From: Liopterus haemorrhoidalis
Taxonomy: Eukaryota; Arthropoda; Insecta; Coleoptera; Dytiscidae
Direction: 5' to 3'
DNA length: 64,000 nucleotides
NCBI GenBank assembly: GCA_963971575.1
Contig: OZ020620.1
Coordinates: 40,276,924-40,340,923, forward strand
Shown here: in pieces, positions 1-9,707 of the stretch
How positions within the stretch are numbered: position 1 is the first letter of the stretch
How the letters are laid out: each line of letters starts with the position of its first letter
The notes under the pieces: generated by a model
Database searches by the model: none
What the model was told of the DNA's origin: nothing
What the model saw: the letters and a program-made list of their open reading frames with translations, nothing else
Translations under genes and position numbers: made by a program

Positions 1-51
1 ATTTTTCTACGGACCATCTGTGGTCCGCGGACCACCTTTTGAGAAACACTG
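1..51. mobile_element. hAT element, right terminus only
   Basis: The window opens inside a short non-autonomous hAT. The visible part contains the palindromic TGGTCCGCGGACCA and ends in GAGAAACACTG, the usual hAT-type terminus (reverse complement CAGTGTTTCTC). The other end lies outside the window, so neither the target duplication nor the length can be checked. Confidence 0.6.
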
Positions 52-56
52 ATTTA

Positions 57-407
57 GACCACAATTTCCATTCTACATACAGACAGACACAGGCGCGCAC
101 ATAGAAAAATGGTCTGATGGGTGTCAATTTCGTAAAAATATCTATAAAACAATAAAAAATTATGATTGTTTTTTACGGAGAAGGGTAGGTTTATATATTA
201 ATTTAGTTAGTTAGTTCGTTAAAATCTTTAGTTAGTTAAACAGCAACAAAGACTATTTGCGCTCTTATATATATTAATTTAATATTGATTATAACTTGAT
301 TTTTATTAATAAAAACGGTAATTTTTATTTTCGGTTGATTTTTTCGTTCCTGGGGGGGGGTCTTGACCGGAATCCCCCCCTCTTGATGTACGTATGTACG
401 TCTATAT
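57..407. other. AT-rich stretch without gene
   Basis: No coding region is recognised. There is a short CAGA-rich run near 80-95 and opposed runs of G (351-360) and C (373-379) that look like leftovers of an older repeat. Confidence 0.5.
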
Positions 408-710
408 AAACAGATGAGTGGCGTTTTAGGCTTTCTTGATTGGAGTGACCATTTTCTTGAGAAGGCAATGCAGGACGGAGCAAGAAAAAGGTCGTCACTT
501 CCCAAAAATAAGTGAAGAGCAAAAAAAAGGTCCTCACCTCCCCAAATTTAAGTGAAGAGCAAAAAAAGGTTCCCAAACCCTCCCAAATTAGATCAAGTGC
601 ACAAAATAAGATTTAAAAATGCGGGACATGTCATAAGGCGGGACACCGAATCAAAATGCGGGACGAATGGTCACCCTATTCTTGATCATACCTACGAAAA
701 CCTAAAAATC
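408..710 (-). mobile_element. Helentron-type family B, 5' end fragment
   Basis: On the minus strand this fragment reads AGGTTTTCGTAGGTATGATC and then a segment like GAGTGGCGTTTTAGG. That is the 5' subterminal repeat and next block of the family B copies at 2000-3055, 36425-37374 and 48128-48718. A hAT MITE (441-678) interrupts it. The rest of the element is not recognisable. Confidence 0.5.
441..678. mobile_element. hAT-type MITE with perfect 8-bp target duplication
   Basis: A 238-bp element with ends TGGAGTGACCATT and AATGGTCACCCTA is flanked by identical octamers TTCTTGAT at 433-440 and 679-686. The interior has three degenerate units of the type GAGCAAAAAAAAGGTCCTCAC and then GCGGGAC repeats. 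It has no coding capacity. It belongs to the TAGGGTGACCA end group also seen at 55584, 56165, 59930 and 61787. Confidence 0.85.
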
Positions 711-1999
711 ATTTTCCAATAATGAAAAACAGAAATAAATATTGTAAAGAATAGTTTTTGTGTTAAATAAAATAAATTTAAACTCAAAAACACCCGTAAA
801 TAACTCTTTAACTATTAAAATAACCAAGCATGTGATTTTTAACGCAGAACCTACACATTTCAAATACAATGTGAAATTAAATGTCACGCATGCGCAATGT
901 TACAACATGTGACACTGAAAAATAATGTTGGAATTATTTAATTATCATTTCTCCGGCACGTTTCATACTCATTAAGACCAATTTACTCTATACAGCTGAC
1001 GATAATAGTCAACTGTTTACACTTGTTTCTTAATTTTGAGTTTTGTGAGAAAATTGAACATTAGAAAATGTACCTATTTGTTCTTACATTAATTAAGTAT
1101 ATTTCAAAATTTTAAGATAGAAAAAGGTGTAACGTTTGCAAATTAGTTTATGTTTAAACGCACTGACACCCGTAGAATTATTTTGAAGTAGGGAGCGGGG
1201 CAAAATATGAAGTTCTACAGAAGGTTTTACATTCAAATGTTTACTGCATTTGTTTTCCAGATGTAGGATGTCTAAATTTTCTTCTTTATGGTGATTGTTA
1301 ACTATTAAATGTTTAGCTAAATTTGACGACTCAGGTTTATTTAATTTCTATGCTCTTATATGTTCTTAATATCTGATTTTAAAATTACGTTTTGTTTGAC
1401 CAATGTAGTAAGCCTAACAATCGTTACATTTCATTTTATGAATTCCTGAATGGGAGGTATTAGTTTTTTGACTTAATTTATTATTCACTAATTTATTAGG
1501 TACGACGGGTATTTTTGTTGTAAATTCCGGTTTTAATGTTATTTTGTTTTAATAATATGGCAATTTGAAACATTTGTTATTGATGTAATTAATTCTATTG
1601 TAAATATTAGGGAACTTTTAATAACTTAAAATAATTTTAAAAGCAAAGCTAATTATTCCAATAAGAGTTTGTTATTTAGAATATTTACTATATGCCAGTC
1701 AGTCTTGAATTTTATATTTACTTAACCACGTGGAAATCAAAACTGTAAAATTAGGTACAATCTTATCATAAAAGATAAGTTTACTATAAAATTTTGAACT
1801 TGAATTTACTCTTCAAAAATATAGAAGCATTTAGGTACTTACATTTATTTTAAAATTGATAATTTATTTTTGAATAAATAAACCAGAGGTTTTCAATCAA
1901 ATTTTTCGGAATTTTACTTTTTGGATGGCTTGAAAAAGTTAGAGAAACGCTGGGCGAAGTGTTTCGAGCTAAAAGAAGACTATGTTGAGAAATAAAAAT
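711..1999. other. AT-rich region, nothing recognised
   Basis: The short open frames here are AT-rich and have no family resemblance, codon bias or splice context that I can see. No terminal repeats or tRNA-like boxes were found. Confidence 0.5.
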
Positions 2000-3055
2000 T
2001 GATGTGAATTTTCACACATTGCAGGGTTTCGAAGGTATATAATAAGTGAAAGTGGCAGGCTGAGTGTGTAGGACAAATTTTGCTTTGTATTAATCACGGT
2101 AAAATGAACGATATTTGAAAAATAATTTATCGTCTGTAAATCTAAGAGCTTTAAAAACAATTTTTATGTTAAAATATTTATTTGTCAATTTTAATTCGAA
2201 TACCTAATACCATTATTTAGGTTTCTAAATATGTGCAGTACTTTTGTTATATAGCAAGGTTCGTTAAGATTTTGAAAATTGCGCCTATGTCTTCCATCGG
2301 TCGTATTAAGTATTATGCTCCGCCCCTCTGGTTTCGTATACATGACACATAGAATGAAAATATAATTCTAACTGGTTATTAAATTTACGATCTTAAAAAT
2401 TAAATGCAACATTTGCCAAAATATAACTAGAATTTTGACAAAATAATTTAAACAAAATAAAACAAAAAATAAAATGGTCTCCTCTGCCCGGGAGCGAACC
2501 TTGGTTTGCTGAGTAGCAAGCGAGCAAGCTAACCATTAGACCAGGGTACGTCTTCTAGTATAGTGTGTTACACAACTATAACTTCCGTACATCGACAACA
2601 AAAAAAAAAAAAAACAGAAAAAATGTGTTACTTTCCGAAAATATAATCTGATCAAAAATTCCTGTTGTACCATTTCGGTTCACACCAATGTACATTACTT
2701 AGAATTTTTTCAGATTTTTAGTTTAAACCATCTGGGCTACAGGGTGTGGGACAATTTTGGCAAAAATTGCATTAAAATAATTTAATTGCAAAAATAAAAT
2801 TTTGATCGTTAATCCACGAAATAAGGGCTTTCATTGTCATCAAAAATATATATTTTTTCTTGATGGGCACATATTTGTTTATATTTTTAGGAGGATATGT
2901 TTTAGTATTTTTCCTATGTGCGGGTCAAAGAGTTGTATAAGCATGCCAAATTTCAACTCTCTAGGTTTAGCCGTTTGGCTACAATTTTTACCGAACAGAC
3001 CGACAGACAGACAGACAGACGACAAAATTGGTCATACCTACAAAATCCTAAAAAT
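2000..3055 (-). mobile_element. Helentron-type family B, copy 1
   Basis: Read on the minus strand, the element starts with the subterminal repeat AGGATTTTGTAGGTAT (about 3035-3050). A GTCT microsatellite follows (about 2998-3022), then about 900 bp of AT-rich body. It ends with the inverse of the first repeat, ATACCTTCGAAACCCTG (2022-2038), and a hairpin GTGTGAA/TTCACA at 2003-2019. Subterminal inverted repeats, a tetranucleotide core next to the 5' end and a 3' hairpin without target duplication are the layout known for Helentron-associated elements of the DINE-1/HINE kind. There is no Rep/helicase gene, so it is non-autonomous. It carries a tRNA-like module at 2484-2549. Confidence 0.7.
2484..2549 (-). 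other. tRNA-like module inside Helentron B copy 1
   Basis: The minus strand has an A-box-like TGGTCTAATGGTTAG followed about 30 nt later by a B-box-like AAGGTTCGCTCCCGG, the spacing of an RNA polymerase III internal promoter. The T arm pairs poorly, so this is a tRNA-derived sequence and not a working tRNA gene. Copy 2 has a different tRNA-like sequence at the same place (36803-36870). Confidence 0.5.
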
Positions 3056-3117
3056 GAATTAATTCAAAATAATCTGTTTTTTTATTGTTTTGTACTATGA
3101 ATTATTTTCGTGAATAA

Positions 3118-3177
3118 TATGCCAGCGGTCGTGCATAAAATTGGTTTAAGGACGTTGAACGACCGCTGTGGCATACA
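3118..3177. repeat. Short palindromic element
   Basis: ATGCCAGCGGTCGT and ACGACCGCTGTGGCAT face each other across about 30 nt, giving an imperfect stem of about 14 bp. It is a very small inverted-repeat element or MITE relic. No target duplication is clear. Confidence 0.45.
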
Positions 3178-3429
3178 AAAGTTCTAAGCAAGTGCGAAAA
3201 AAATATTGGTTAATTAAACAAAAATATAAAAACAAACCCTTGAACCATGACCAACATAACATTTATGTTCAATTTGGCACTTTGAACATTTTTAAATAAT
3301 TTTCTATGGCAGTCAACCTGTTAATAATGCTTTCACGAAAAAAAAATCAATTATAATTCTGGTTACCGCACCTCCATTAGAAGTTTCCACGAGCCGCCAC
3401 TGTTAACTACCTTAGCGTTCTCACTTTTC

Positions 3430-3570
3430 AGACTTGCATTATTTTGTCTATCCTTACCTCACACCGTAACGGATACCATAGTTCTATATTCTTCGTAAGA
3501 TTGCATTAGGACATTGCCCAAAGCTGTGGAATTACCTACACGATGACAAAGTGCTGAATCCTGCCAATTA
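3430..3570. repeat. Dispersed repeat F, copy 1
   Basis: Shares CACCGTAACGGATAC, then a TAGTTC..ATATTCTTCGTAAGA block and GGACATTGCCC, with 43455-43620 in the same orientation. No coding potential or termini were identified, so the class is unknown. Confidence 0.5.
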
Positions 3571-4362
3571 GTGAAAAAAATTAATAATTTCACAGTTGCA
3601 ATTGCTGTGTCTGTTCCATCTTAATTTCTGTCTTTTTATTATTTTTCCTACTGATTAAATATGTAGTTCCACCCATATTGTTTCACTCCTTATTCTGCCC
3701 ACTATCAATAAATAAATCTAGTAAATATAAACGACTTTTACCGAACCATAACTTATAAAATAGAAAGTATATTTTGATGATATTTTTGTATGATGTTGAG
3801 TGTAGCAAGTTGAGTGTAGCAAGTTGTGATAGTATATTAGCGAGGTGATTTTGTCAAATTATAAGAGTGAAATCTACAGTCTTCGTGAAGTGGCACAAGT
3901 GAGATAAAGCCATGCAAATGCTCCAATTATCGGAAATCGTTTGCTGTGTTGGAACTGATTGATAAAAATTCACTAGATTGGAATCTAGGCACCACGTGTT
4001 TTTGGGTGTGCGTGTGTATTCACTATTTCAAAATAGATTTCATTTAATCTACGATCGTTGAAATATTTTGATTGATAAATTGTTTATTCACGTTTTTAAA
4101 TTTGTAATTTCAAATCTTTACGAACCTAAATTAATATTAGTTCGCCCCATAGGCGGATACAGCTATGTTTTCAAAGAAGGGGGGGATTAAAGAAAGAAAA
4201 ATACAAATATTTGTAACCCTGTCCCCTCCGATCGTTCCCAGAAACTAATATTTTTCTACAAAACAATATAATCGATAAACAAGAATTTTTCTTTATATTT
4301 TTGCCAAATAAATTGTATATAACACATAATTACTAGATGATGAATTGTTATTCCTGTAAATA
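3571..4362. other. AT-rich region, nothing recognised
   Basis: Contains a short direct duplication (GTTGAGTGTAGCAA at about 3795-3822) but no gene, tRNA or complete element that I can support. Confidence 0.45.
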
Positions 4363-4755
4363 CAAGGGCTACCTTTTAAGTTTTTACAAAAACGAATAAA
4401 GAAAAAAATGGAACAAACTGTTTTATTGCTTTTCAAAATATTCGCTTTTAGGATTTATACACTTTTGCATGCATTCAAACCAATTCTAGAAACATTTTTT
4501 GCACTCTGAAGTTGGTATTTCAAAAACATGGTTTTCGAAGGCTTCAACAGCTTCTTGAGGTGATGAAAATCGCTGTACATGCATTTTTTGTTTGACATTG
4601 GGGAACAAAAAAAAGTCGTTAGGGGATAAATCAGGTGAATACGGGCAATGCGACATTAATTCGATGTTTTTCTCCTTCAAATAATCAATTGTTTGACGTG
4701 CTGTGTGGGAGCTTGTATTGTCATGATGGAGAATGATCCGACGTTTTTAGTTGTT

Positions 4756-5377
4756 ACCGACCGTCAACATATATAAGGGAGGTATTGTGATCATACCGAT
4801 TTTGACATTTCGAGATTTCGATCGATCTCCACGAATTGAGGTCCTTACATAACGTTTTGACTATTTTTAGCATGATGTCTGTCGGTCTGTCTGTCTGTCC
4901 GTCTGTCCCTCTGTCTGTCCGTCTGTCCCTCTGTGTACACGGGCAGAGTAAATTAGGCTGAAAGGATTTTTATGAAACTGCATATTTAAGCTTTTGACAT
5001 CAATGACCCGATTTGATCAACTTTTGGTCAAAATCGGTTAACTAGAAATGGGAGTTTACTCGTGTCGATTTTAAGATTTTTGCGAATATTTAGCAACAGA
5101 AAAATATTTCGAAAAAATTTATTGAACAAAAGTTGCTATAAATGCAGTAACTAATAACTTTTATTTGAGACGTATTTTGATAAAAATTTCGACAAATTTA
5201 TGTAAAAATTTTTCATAAATCTCAATTTTTTCATACTTTTATGTAACGTTTCCATTGTCATGATAAATAATATCTCTGTTAGAAAATATTAGGCTAAGTT
5301 ATTTCTACTCTGCTGCTAGAATGTATTTTATATAAGTACTTTACGATGGCGGTCGGTCCGGTGGTGGCCACAGCTGA
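4756..5377 (+). mobile_element. Helentron-type family A, copy 1
   Basis: Starts ACCGACCGTCAACATATATA and ends with TGGCGGTCGGT (11-bp subterminal inverse of the start), a hairpin of the CTGTGGTGGCCACAG type and CTGA before a T run. A GTCT/GTCC microsatellite lies near 4885-4930. No target duplication is present. The mariner copy at 33641-33660 shows the uninterrupted target, placing the insertion in a run of Ts. It has no coding capacity, consistent with a DINE-1/HINE-like non-autonomous element. Confidence 0.8.
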
Positions 5378-5759
5378 TTTTTTTTCCTGATTTTGTCGAT
5401 GACTTCTGACAAACAAATTGTTTTATACCATTCAGCATTAACTGTTCTCAGATCCTCTAAAGCAGTGTTCTTCAACCTTTTTGCCCCCGCGGATCGGTGA
5501 AAACAGGATAAATATTTCGCGGACCGGCTGAAAGACAAATAAAAACCAATATATATATATATATATATATATAGTATTTTATTATGTGTATAGTGCGCGT
5601 ATATAATTTTTAATGCGACATCTGCTGCTGCTTCTTTGTTAGAAAATTTGATAAACGTGGCTGCAGAGTTGTTTCTGAGAGACGAAGCGCTGCGTTAACA
5701 TCCATTCGATTTCTCTGTTTGGTTTTTATTATTGACATGGCTGAAAAAATCTATTTGCA

Positions 5760-6660
5760 CAAATAGAAAGTCGAAAAAATGACTAATAATTCGATAGCTT
5801 TATAACACAAAGATGGATATTCTTTTTCTAGCGATTTCCAAAATTGAGACAATGATTGCATTTTATGTCTGAACACCAAGTGACATCAGAAGACAACTCG
5901 ATCAGCTTTTCTTTTTTACGAGGATCAAGTACACATGACTTTATATCTTTCAAGAATGGATTATTAATCCAGAGGTTACCTTTACGAGGATCCTCATTTT
6001 CAGGGAAATGATTACCGTATATTCCGGCGTATAACGCGCACTTTTAACATTGAAAGTTTTGTCAAGTTTGTTGGGTGCGCGTTATACGCCGGGTATAAAA
6101 CTTACCCGTTCGAAGATTAGAATGGTAATAGTGTAAATAGGGTATAAATAGGATTCCTGTTATATAATGAATACATAATATAAATACTAATCAACTAAAC
6201 TATCAAAATTTATACATATTTATTTATATTATTTATATACATAATAAAAAAATTACCTCAATTATTAATTTAAATATGACATAAAAAGTTCATCAAATTC
6301 AGATGTACTTTCGTCATTAGTTTATACATACGGTTGTTATGAAGGAATATTGGCATAAAAGTGTTTCCAGGAAAGCAGATTATAAGGGTGCGCGGTATAC
6401 GCGGAATACATGCAAAAATTAAAATAAATCTATTCAGATTTGAGTTGCGCGTTATACGCCAGAATATACGGTATTCAAATTTTCAAGTAATGCTCTTAAA
6501 TGTTGACTTATTGTTAAATATGACTTTCTGGTTGACATCAGCAGCAATCAAAAATTCATCCAAATGTGGAAACATTTCTATATCTTCCTCTTATAAGCGA
6601 CTATTCCAAAGAGCTAACTTCTTCAGAAGTATGAAAAACAGGCGCGGGAGGCGTTGTATT
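5760..6660 (-). pseudogene. hAT transposase C-terminal remnant
   Basis: The minus strand, read around the MITE at 6015-6471, gives EEDIEMFPHLDEFLIAADVN, then NEDPRKGNLWINNPF and a piece like KKEKLIELSSDVT. This order matches the SCAND3/ZBED5-like hAT transposases (EMFP..., PREGNLWI.NPF, EQL.ELS.D). Stops and frameshifts break it, and the N-terminal BED finger and catalytic core are absent. I infer a non-functional relic. Confidence 0.7.
6015..6471. mobile_element. Pogo/Tigger-like MITE (TA target)
   Basis: Inverted ends CCGTATATTCCGGCGTATAA and TTATACGCCAGAATATACGG, about 26 bp, are flanked by TA. Further copies of GCGCGTTATACGCC lie inside (near 6077 and 6390), so the subterminal motif is repeated. 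There is no transposase. It interrupts the hAT transposase relic and is the youngest of three nested layers here. Confidence 0.75.
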
Positions 6661-6966
6661 GGGGCTAGTAAATATTAAATATATCATGGTTCGGACAAAA
6701 GTTAGCTTCTGCTTCGACTAAAAAGATGTGCTATATACTCGTGAATAGAAGTGTGCATCTACATTATTCGATCACAATATTTCGCGGACCACAGGTTGAA
6801 GAACAGTTTTCTAAAGGAATGGTTGCGACATGCCCAGTACAACCGAAGAAACGATTGATCATTATCTTGGAAGTGCTTCGTGAACGAACAACTTTTGTGG
6901 ATTTCGGTTCATCTTGGAAGACCCAAACAGTGGATTGTTGCTTAGTTTCCGTAAAAGTAACTAGAA

Positions 6967-7014
6967 TTGAAAATCTAGTTCCGCCTAAACCAAAGGAACA
7001 GACTTTAGTTACAT
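6967..7014 (-). mobile_element. Fragment of the GGCGGAACTAG TIR family
   Basis: The minus strand reads GTCTGTTCCTTTGGTTTAGG then GCGGAACTAG and TAGTTACTTT, the terminal part of the about 400-bp elements at 39015, 48809 and 50369. It is fused directly to mariner transposase sequence at TETKQQ, so an insertion and deletion or a recombination removed the mariner 5' half. Confidence 0.65.
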
Positions 7015-7746
7015 ACAACATAGTAACAACAGTATTGTTACTATATTCGTTATGCTACAGTGGTCTTCCATGGTAAAAAGATTCCTTACCCCTGTTTTAG
7101 TCACTTTTCGAACCAATGCCTGTGTTTTAACTTTACAGGATAAACCAAGATTTATAGTATAAAACAAGACATAATTCATAATTTAATTTTATAATTACAA
7201 TTTAATGTTTTAGTTTCTTTTTGATAGTAGTTTTATCAACGTAACTTTGATAAGTACAAAGTGTATAAATTTGTGGATAGCAGAGTTATGCAGAGAAAAG
7301 TGCAAAGTATAAGTTACTGAATTGCCAGTAGCGTCTGCATTGCTTAAGTAATTTATTTCATTAAATATAATAAGAGTTATGATCAATAACAAGTAATATA
7401 AACACTGCTTCTCAGCCAACTCATGACAAGGAATAATACACAGCAATAATTAGATCTAGAAAAAATTATATTGCAATATTATACTACTAATAGACTTGCT
7501 GAGGAATCCATAAGTTTTTTTGTTATATACATTTTGCTGTAATGTAAATAATAACTGAAATTTTACAATTTTAGGTAGCTCTTCTTCTAGTTTCCCCAAT
7601 ATTCATCTTAATTAAAACTAAATTGAACTAAAAAAAGGTTCCTTTATTTTAAACAAATTTTCTTATGCAGGATATTTTGGGAACTGTTTAAGCATTATAA
7701 ACTTCTTTATTATAAGAGATAGGAACGAGGTTAAATGAAAATAAAC
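7015..7746. other. AT-rich region, nothing recognised
   Basis: Short open frames occur on both strands but none resembles a known family or has supporting signals. Confidence 0.45.
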
Positions 7747-8305
7747 CAGTGGCGAAGAGAGACCTCCGCTAGACTTGCCCTCCCATAAAAAAATAATAAT
7801 AATTAAAAAAATACTTTTTTAAATATATATATATATATATATTTTAATTTAAAAATTTTAGGTAAATCTTCAAAAATACATCAAATTATGTTCTATACAA
7901 ATTTTTGTCCAAGGCTTGGTTTACTAATTACGAATTTTTAAAAATTTTAAAGTTTAATAACTTGCCTTTCCGGTTTTGGATTTTCATAAAAAACAATAGG
8001 GTTCTTCCCAATTAATAGGAGAATTTTTTAGTACCAGAACGAACTCTGTAAAATAAACCGTTCTTGAGTTATCGTGTATACACCCACACAGACACACACA
8101 CACAGACACACACACAGACCCACACATCCAGACACACACACACAGACACAAACACATAAGGACGGCACTTCAAAAATAGGTTTTTTGCATTCCCTGAACC
8201 TTGAAACATGGTCATCAGTCAAAATCTCGACATCGAAAATTTTCGCGATTACAATACTTGCCCCTTATATATTAAGGTCGGGCCAGTAAAAAGGGGGAGA
8301 AAAAT
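7747..8305 (-). mobile_element. Helentron-like family C fragment, next to a hAT-like end
   Basis: On the minus strand from about 8300: ACTGGCCCGACC, then TATATAAGGGG, about 130 nt later a GT/GTCT-type microsatellite (8080-8155). This repeats the 5' layout of family A (ACCGACCGCC, TATATAAGGG, then GTCT repeats) with a different sequence. The 3' repeat and hairpin are not found. At 7747 a CAGTGGCGAAGAG sequence looks like an unrelated hAT terminus. Confidence 0.4.
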
Positions 8306-8364
8306 TCAAGTATTTTTAATAAGAATATATGTAGAGGAATATGAAATTGTAATAACAATTATTA

Positions 8365-8405
8365 TTACATATTTATTATTACAAATTGTAATAATAAATA
8401 TGTAA
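8365..8405. repeat. Perfect 20-bp palindrome
   Basis: TTACATATTTATTATTACAA is followed, after a single A, by its exact reverse complement. It would form a cruciform or a hairpin RNA with almost no loop. No element borders were found around it. Confidence 0.75.
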
Positions 8406-8540
8406 AAACAATTGAACATCAAATAAATGAGTTATTTAAAAAAAAAAGAAAATACAGTGAATTTCTTTAATCCTGCAATATAGGTATTATCGTTATGGTA
8501 ATTGAAATCTGACAGCAACGTAAAATTGCTTTTCTTTTAA

Positions 8541-8920
8541 CCGCTTAAGGACTACGCCCGAGTATACTCGGGCGGCAATTATGTGCGAAAATTCCCACAC
8601 CCGAGATAACTCGGGCAAGCTTTACCTGCAGAAAAGATTACTTTCGAATGTACTCGGGCGAAAATAAATACGATTCATGGTATGTGGAAGCGAGACAAAA
8701 CACAGCTACGATGATTCAAACGAGGTACGAGAGAAAATGAATATTTTTTATGAATTTCTTTTATTTCTCGACCCACACTATGCACCATAATATCAACTTT
8801 GAATCCCATTTTGGGCCCGAAATGGCTTTTATGAAGGATATATATGTTCAGTAAATAAAATTCATTAAAAAAAATGTGTTTTTTTTCCATTTTTAAATTT
8901 TTTAATGGTTACTGAAGGGG
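8541..8920. mobile_element. piggyBac-type MITE with TTAA target
   Basis: Flanked by TTAA at 8537-8540 and 8921-8924. Starts CCGCTTAAGGAC and ends CTGAAGGGG, the short C-rich ends expected for piggyBac. Next to the left end is the perfect palindrome GCCCGAGTATACTCGGGC, then CCCGAGATAACTCGGG and TACTCGGGCG, probably transposase binding sites. No coding sequence. Terminal CCNCTTAAG plus a subterminal palindrome mirrors the piggyBac copy at 23028. Confidence 0.65.
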
Positions 8921-8954
8921 TTAATTTGTAACATGGGCGATTTAACATTGCTGT

Positions 8955-9116
8955 GCCGGTCACCATGGCGTAGTGGTTAGTGTAGCGATGCACTAGCTTC
9001 TAGACCATGAGGGCTCGGGTTCGAATCCCGGTTATGGCATGGATTTTTCAAGAATAAAATGCATCTTCTGGATAATGACCATGGTAGCTAAGTCCAAAAA
9101 TTAAAAAAAAAAAAAA
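8955..9116 (+). mobile_element. tRNA-derived SINE with target duplications
   Basis: The head holds a polymerase III A box (TGGCGTAGTGGTTAG) and B box (GGTTCGAATCCCGG) at tRNA spacing. A tRNA-unrelated body of about 60 bp follows, then an A-rich tail. Identical 11-mers AACATTGCTGT flank it at 8944-8954 and 9117-9127, which is direct evidence of target-primed insertion by a LINE. The perfect duplications suggest a recent copy. Confidence 0.9.
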
Positions 9117-9127
9117 AACATTGCTGT

Positions 9128-9661
9128 CAAAATAATTTGTCGTTACTAGGCAAACCATCCATAATAATAATTTCACTGTTGCAGGATAAAAGATATGCAC
9201 TGTATATTTTTTTAATGGTACACCTGTATTTTTTTAGTCCATCGTACAGTCGATTTATTTATACTCCTGAAGTTTTATTATATGCAGGATAAGAAGAATA
9301 AAGAATTTATTGTAAAGTTGAATGAATTGCAGGGAATATGGTGAAAACAATCTATAATCAATATAGAATAAATAACTTAAAACTGGCTTTAAATTTGAGA
9401 AAGATATTTTAAATATGCACATATATGAATAGATTATGTACAGAAAACACGACAATATTATTCATTTGAATATGTAATCACGGTCAACTTACTTTGTTCT
9501 AAGACCATTAAATATTGTTGTGTTTACTGGAAACCTTTACAAACAGTACAGTCCATTGGTTCTTAATCAGTGTTCTGCGGAACACTAATATTCCGTCAAA
9601 TTTTTACAACTGTTTCACGTAATATTGACATAAAGTATGTGCCGTAAATATAAGAGAGTAA
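9128..9661. other. AT-rich region with hAT-like sequence near 9575
   Basis: No gene. TTCTTAATCAGTGTTCTGCG followed by GAACACT near 9568-9595 resembles hAT subterminal sequence, but a full element cannot be delimited. Confidence 0.4.
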
Positions 9662-9707
9662 AAGTGGAAAGGTTGTACGGGTATCGGACATAAATAAAAA
9701 CAATTAT

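Larger units (their letters stand above)
5463..6808 (-). mobile_element. hAT element inserted in mariner copy 1
   Basis: The ends CAGTGTTCTTCAACC and GGTTGAAGAACAGTT are inverted. Flanking octamers CTCTAAAG (5455-5462) and TTCTAAAG (6809-6816) differ by one base, as expected for an old 8-bp duplication. The mariner reading continues on either side. GCGGACCGG-type subterminal sequence occurs at both ends. It holds an eroded transposase and a pogo-like MITE. Confidence 0.85.
4400..6966 (-). pseudogene. Mariner transposase remnant in three blocks
   Basis: The minus-strand coding blocks, in order, are 6966-6809, 5462-5378 and 4755-4400. The first has TKQQSTVWVFQDEP then KVVRSRSTSK and GHVATIPLE. 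The second has EDLRTVNAEWYKTICL and EVIDKIRKK. The third has the DNT..SHTARQ type segment, CPYSPDLSPNDFFLFPNVKQ and FENHVFEIPTSECKKCF. These are middle and C-terminal parts of an irritans-type mariner transposase (DD34D). The SPDLSPNDFFLF motif carries the third catalytic aspartate. The DNA-binding N-terminus and first catalytic aspartate are missing, so it is dead. The hAT sits between PLE and EDLRTVN; the Helentron sits just after the IRKK segment. Confidence 0.85.
4363..7014 (-). mobile_element. Mariner copy 1, broken by nested insertions
   Basis: The left end reads TA then CAAGGGCTACCTTTTAAG, matching the end CGAGGGCTACC of mariner copy 2 at 33341. Three later insertions divide the element: Helentron A (4756-5377), a hAT (5463-6808), and a pogo-like MITE inside that hAT (6015-6471). 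The far end is lost. At about 6967 the transposase sequence runs into a fragment of another TIR element with GGCGGAACTAG. Without insertions the remaining mariner is well under 1 kb. Confidence 0.85.

Noticed and set aside
2484..2549. Functional tRNA gene
   Set aside because: A and B boxes are present but the T stem and acceptor stem do not pair well; it sits inside a repeated element.
8028..8289. THTH- and VCVC-repeat reading frames
   Set aside because: Produced by the CA/CAGACA microsatellite of a Helentron-like fragment; no start or family support.
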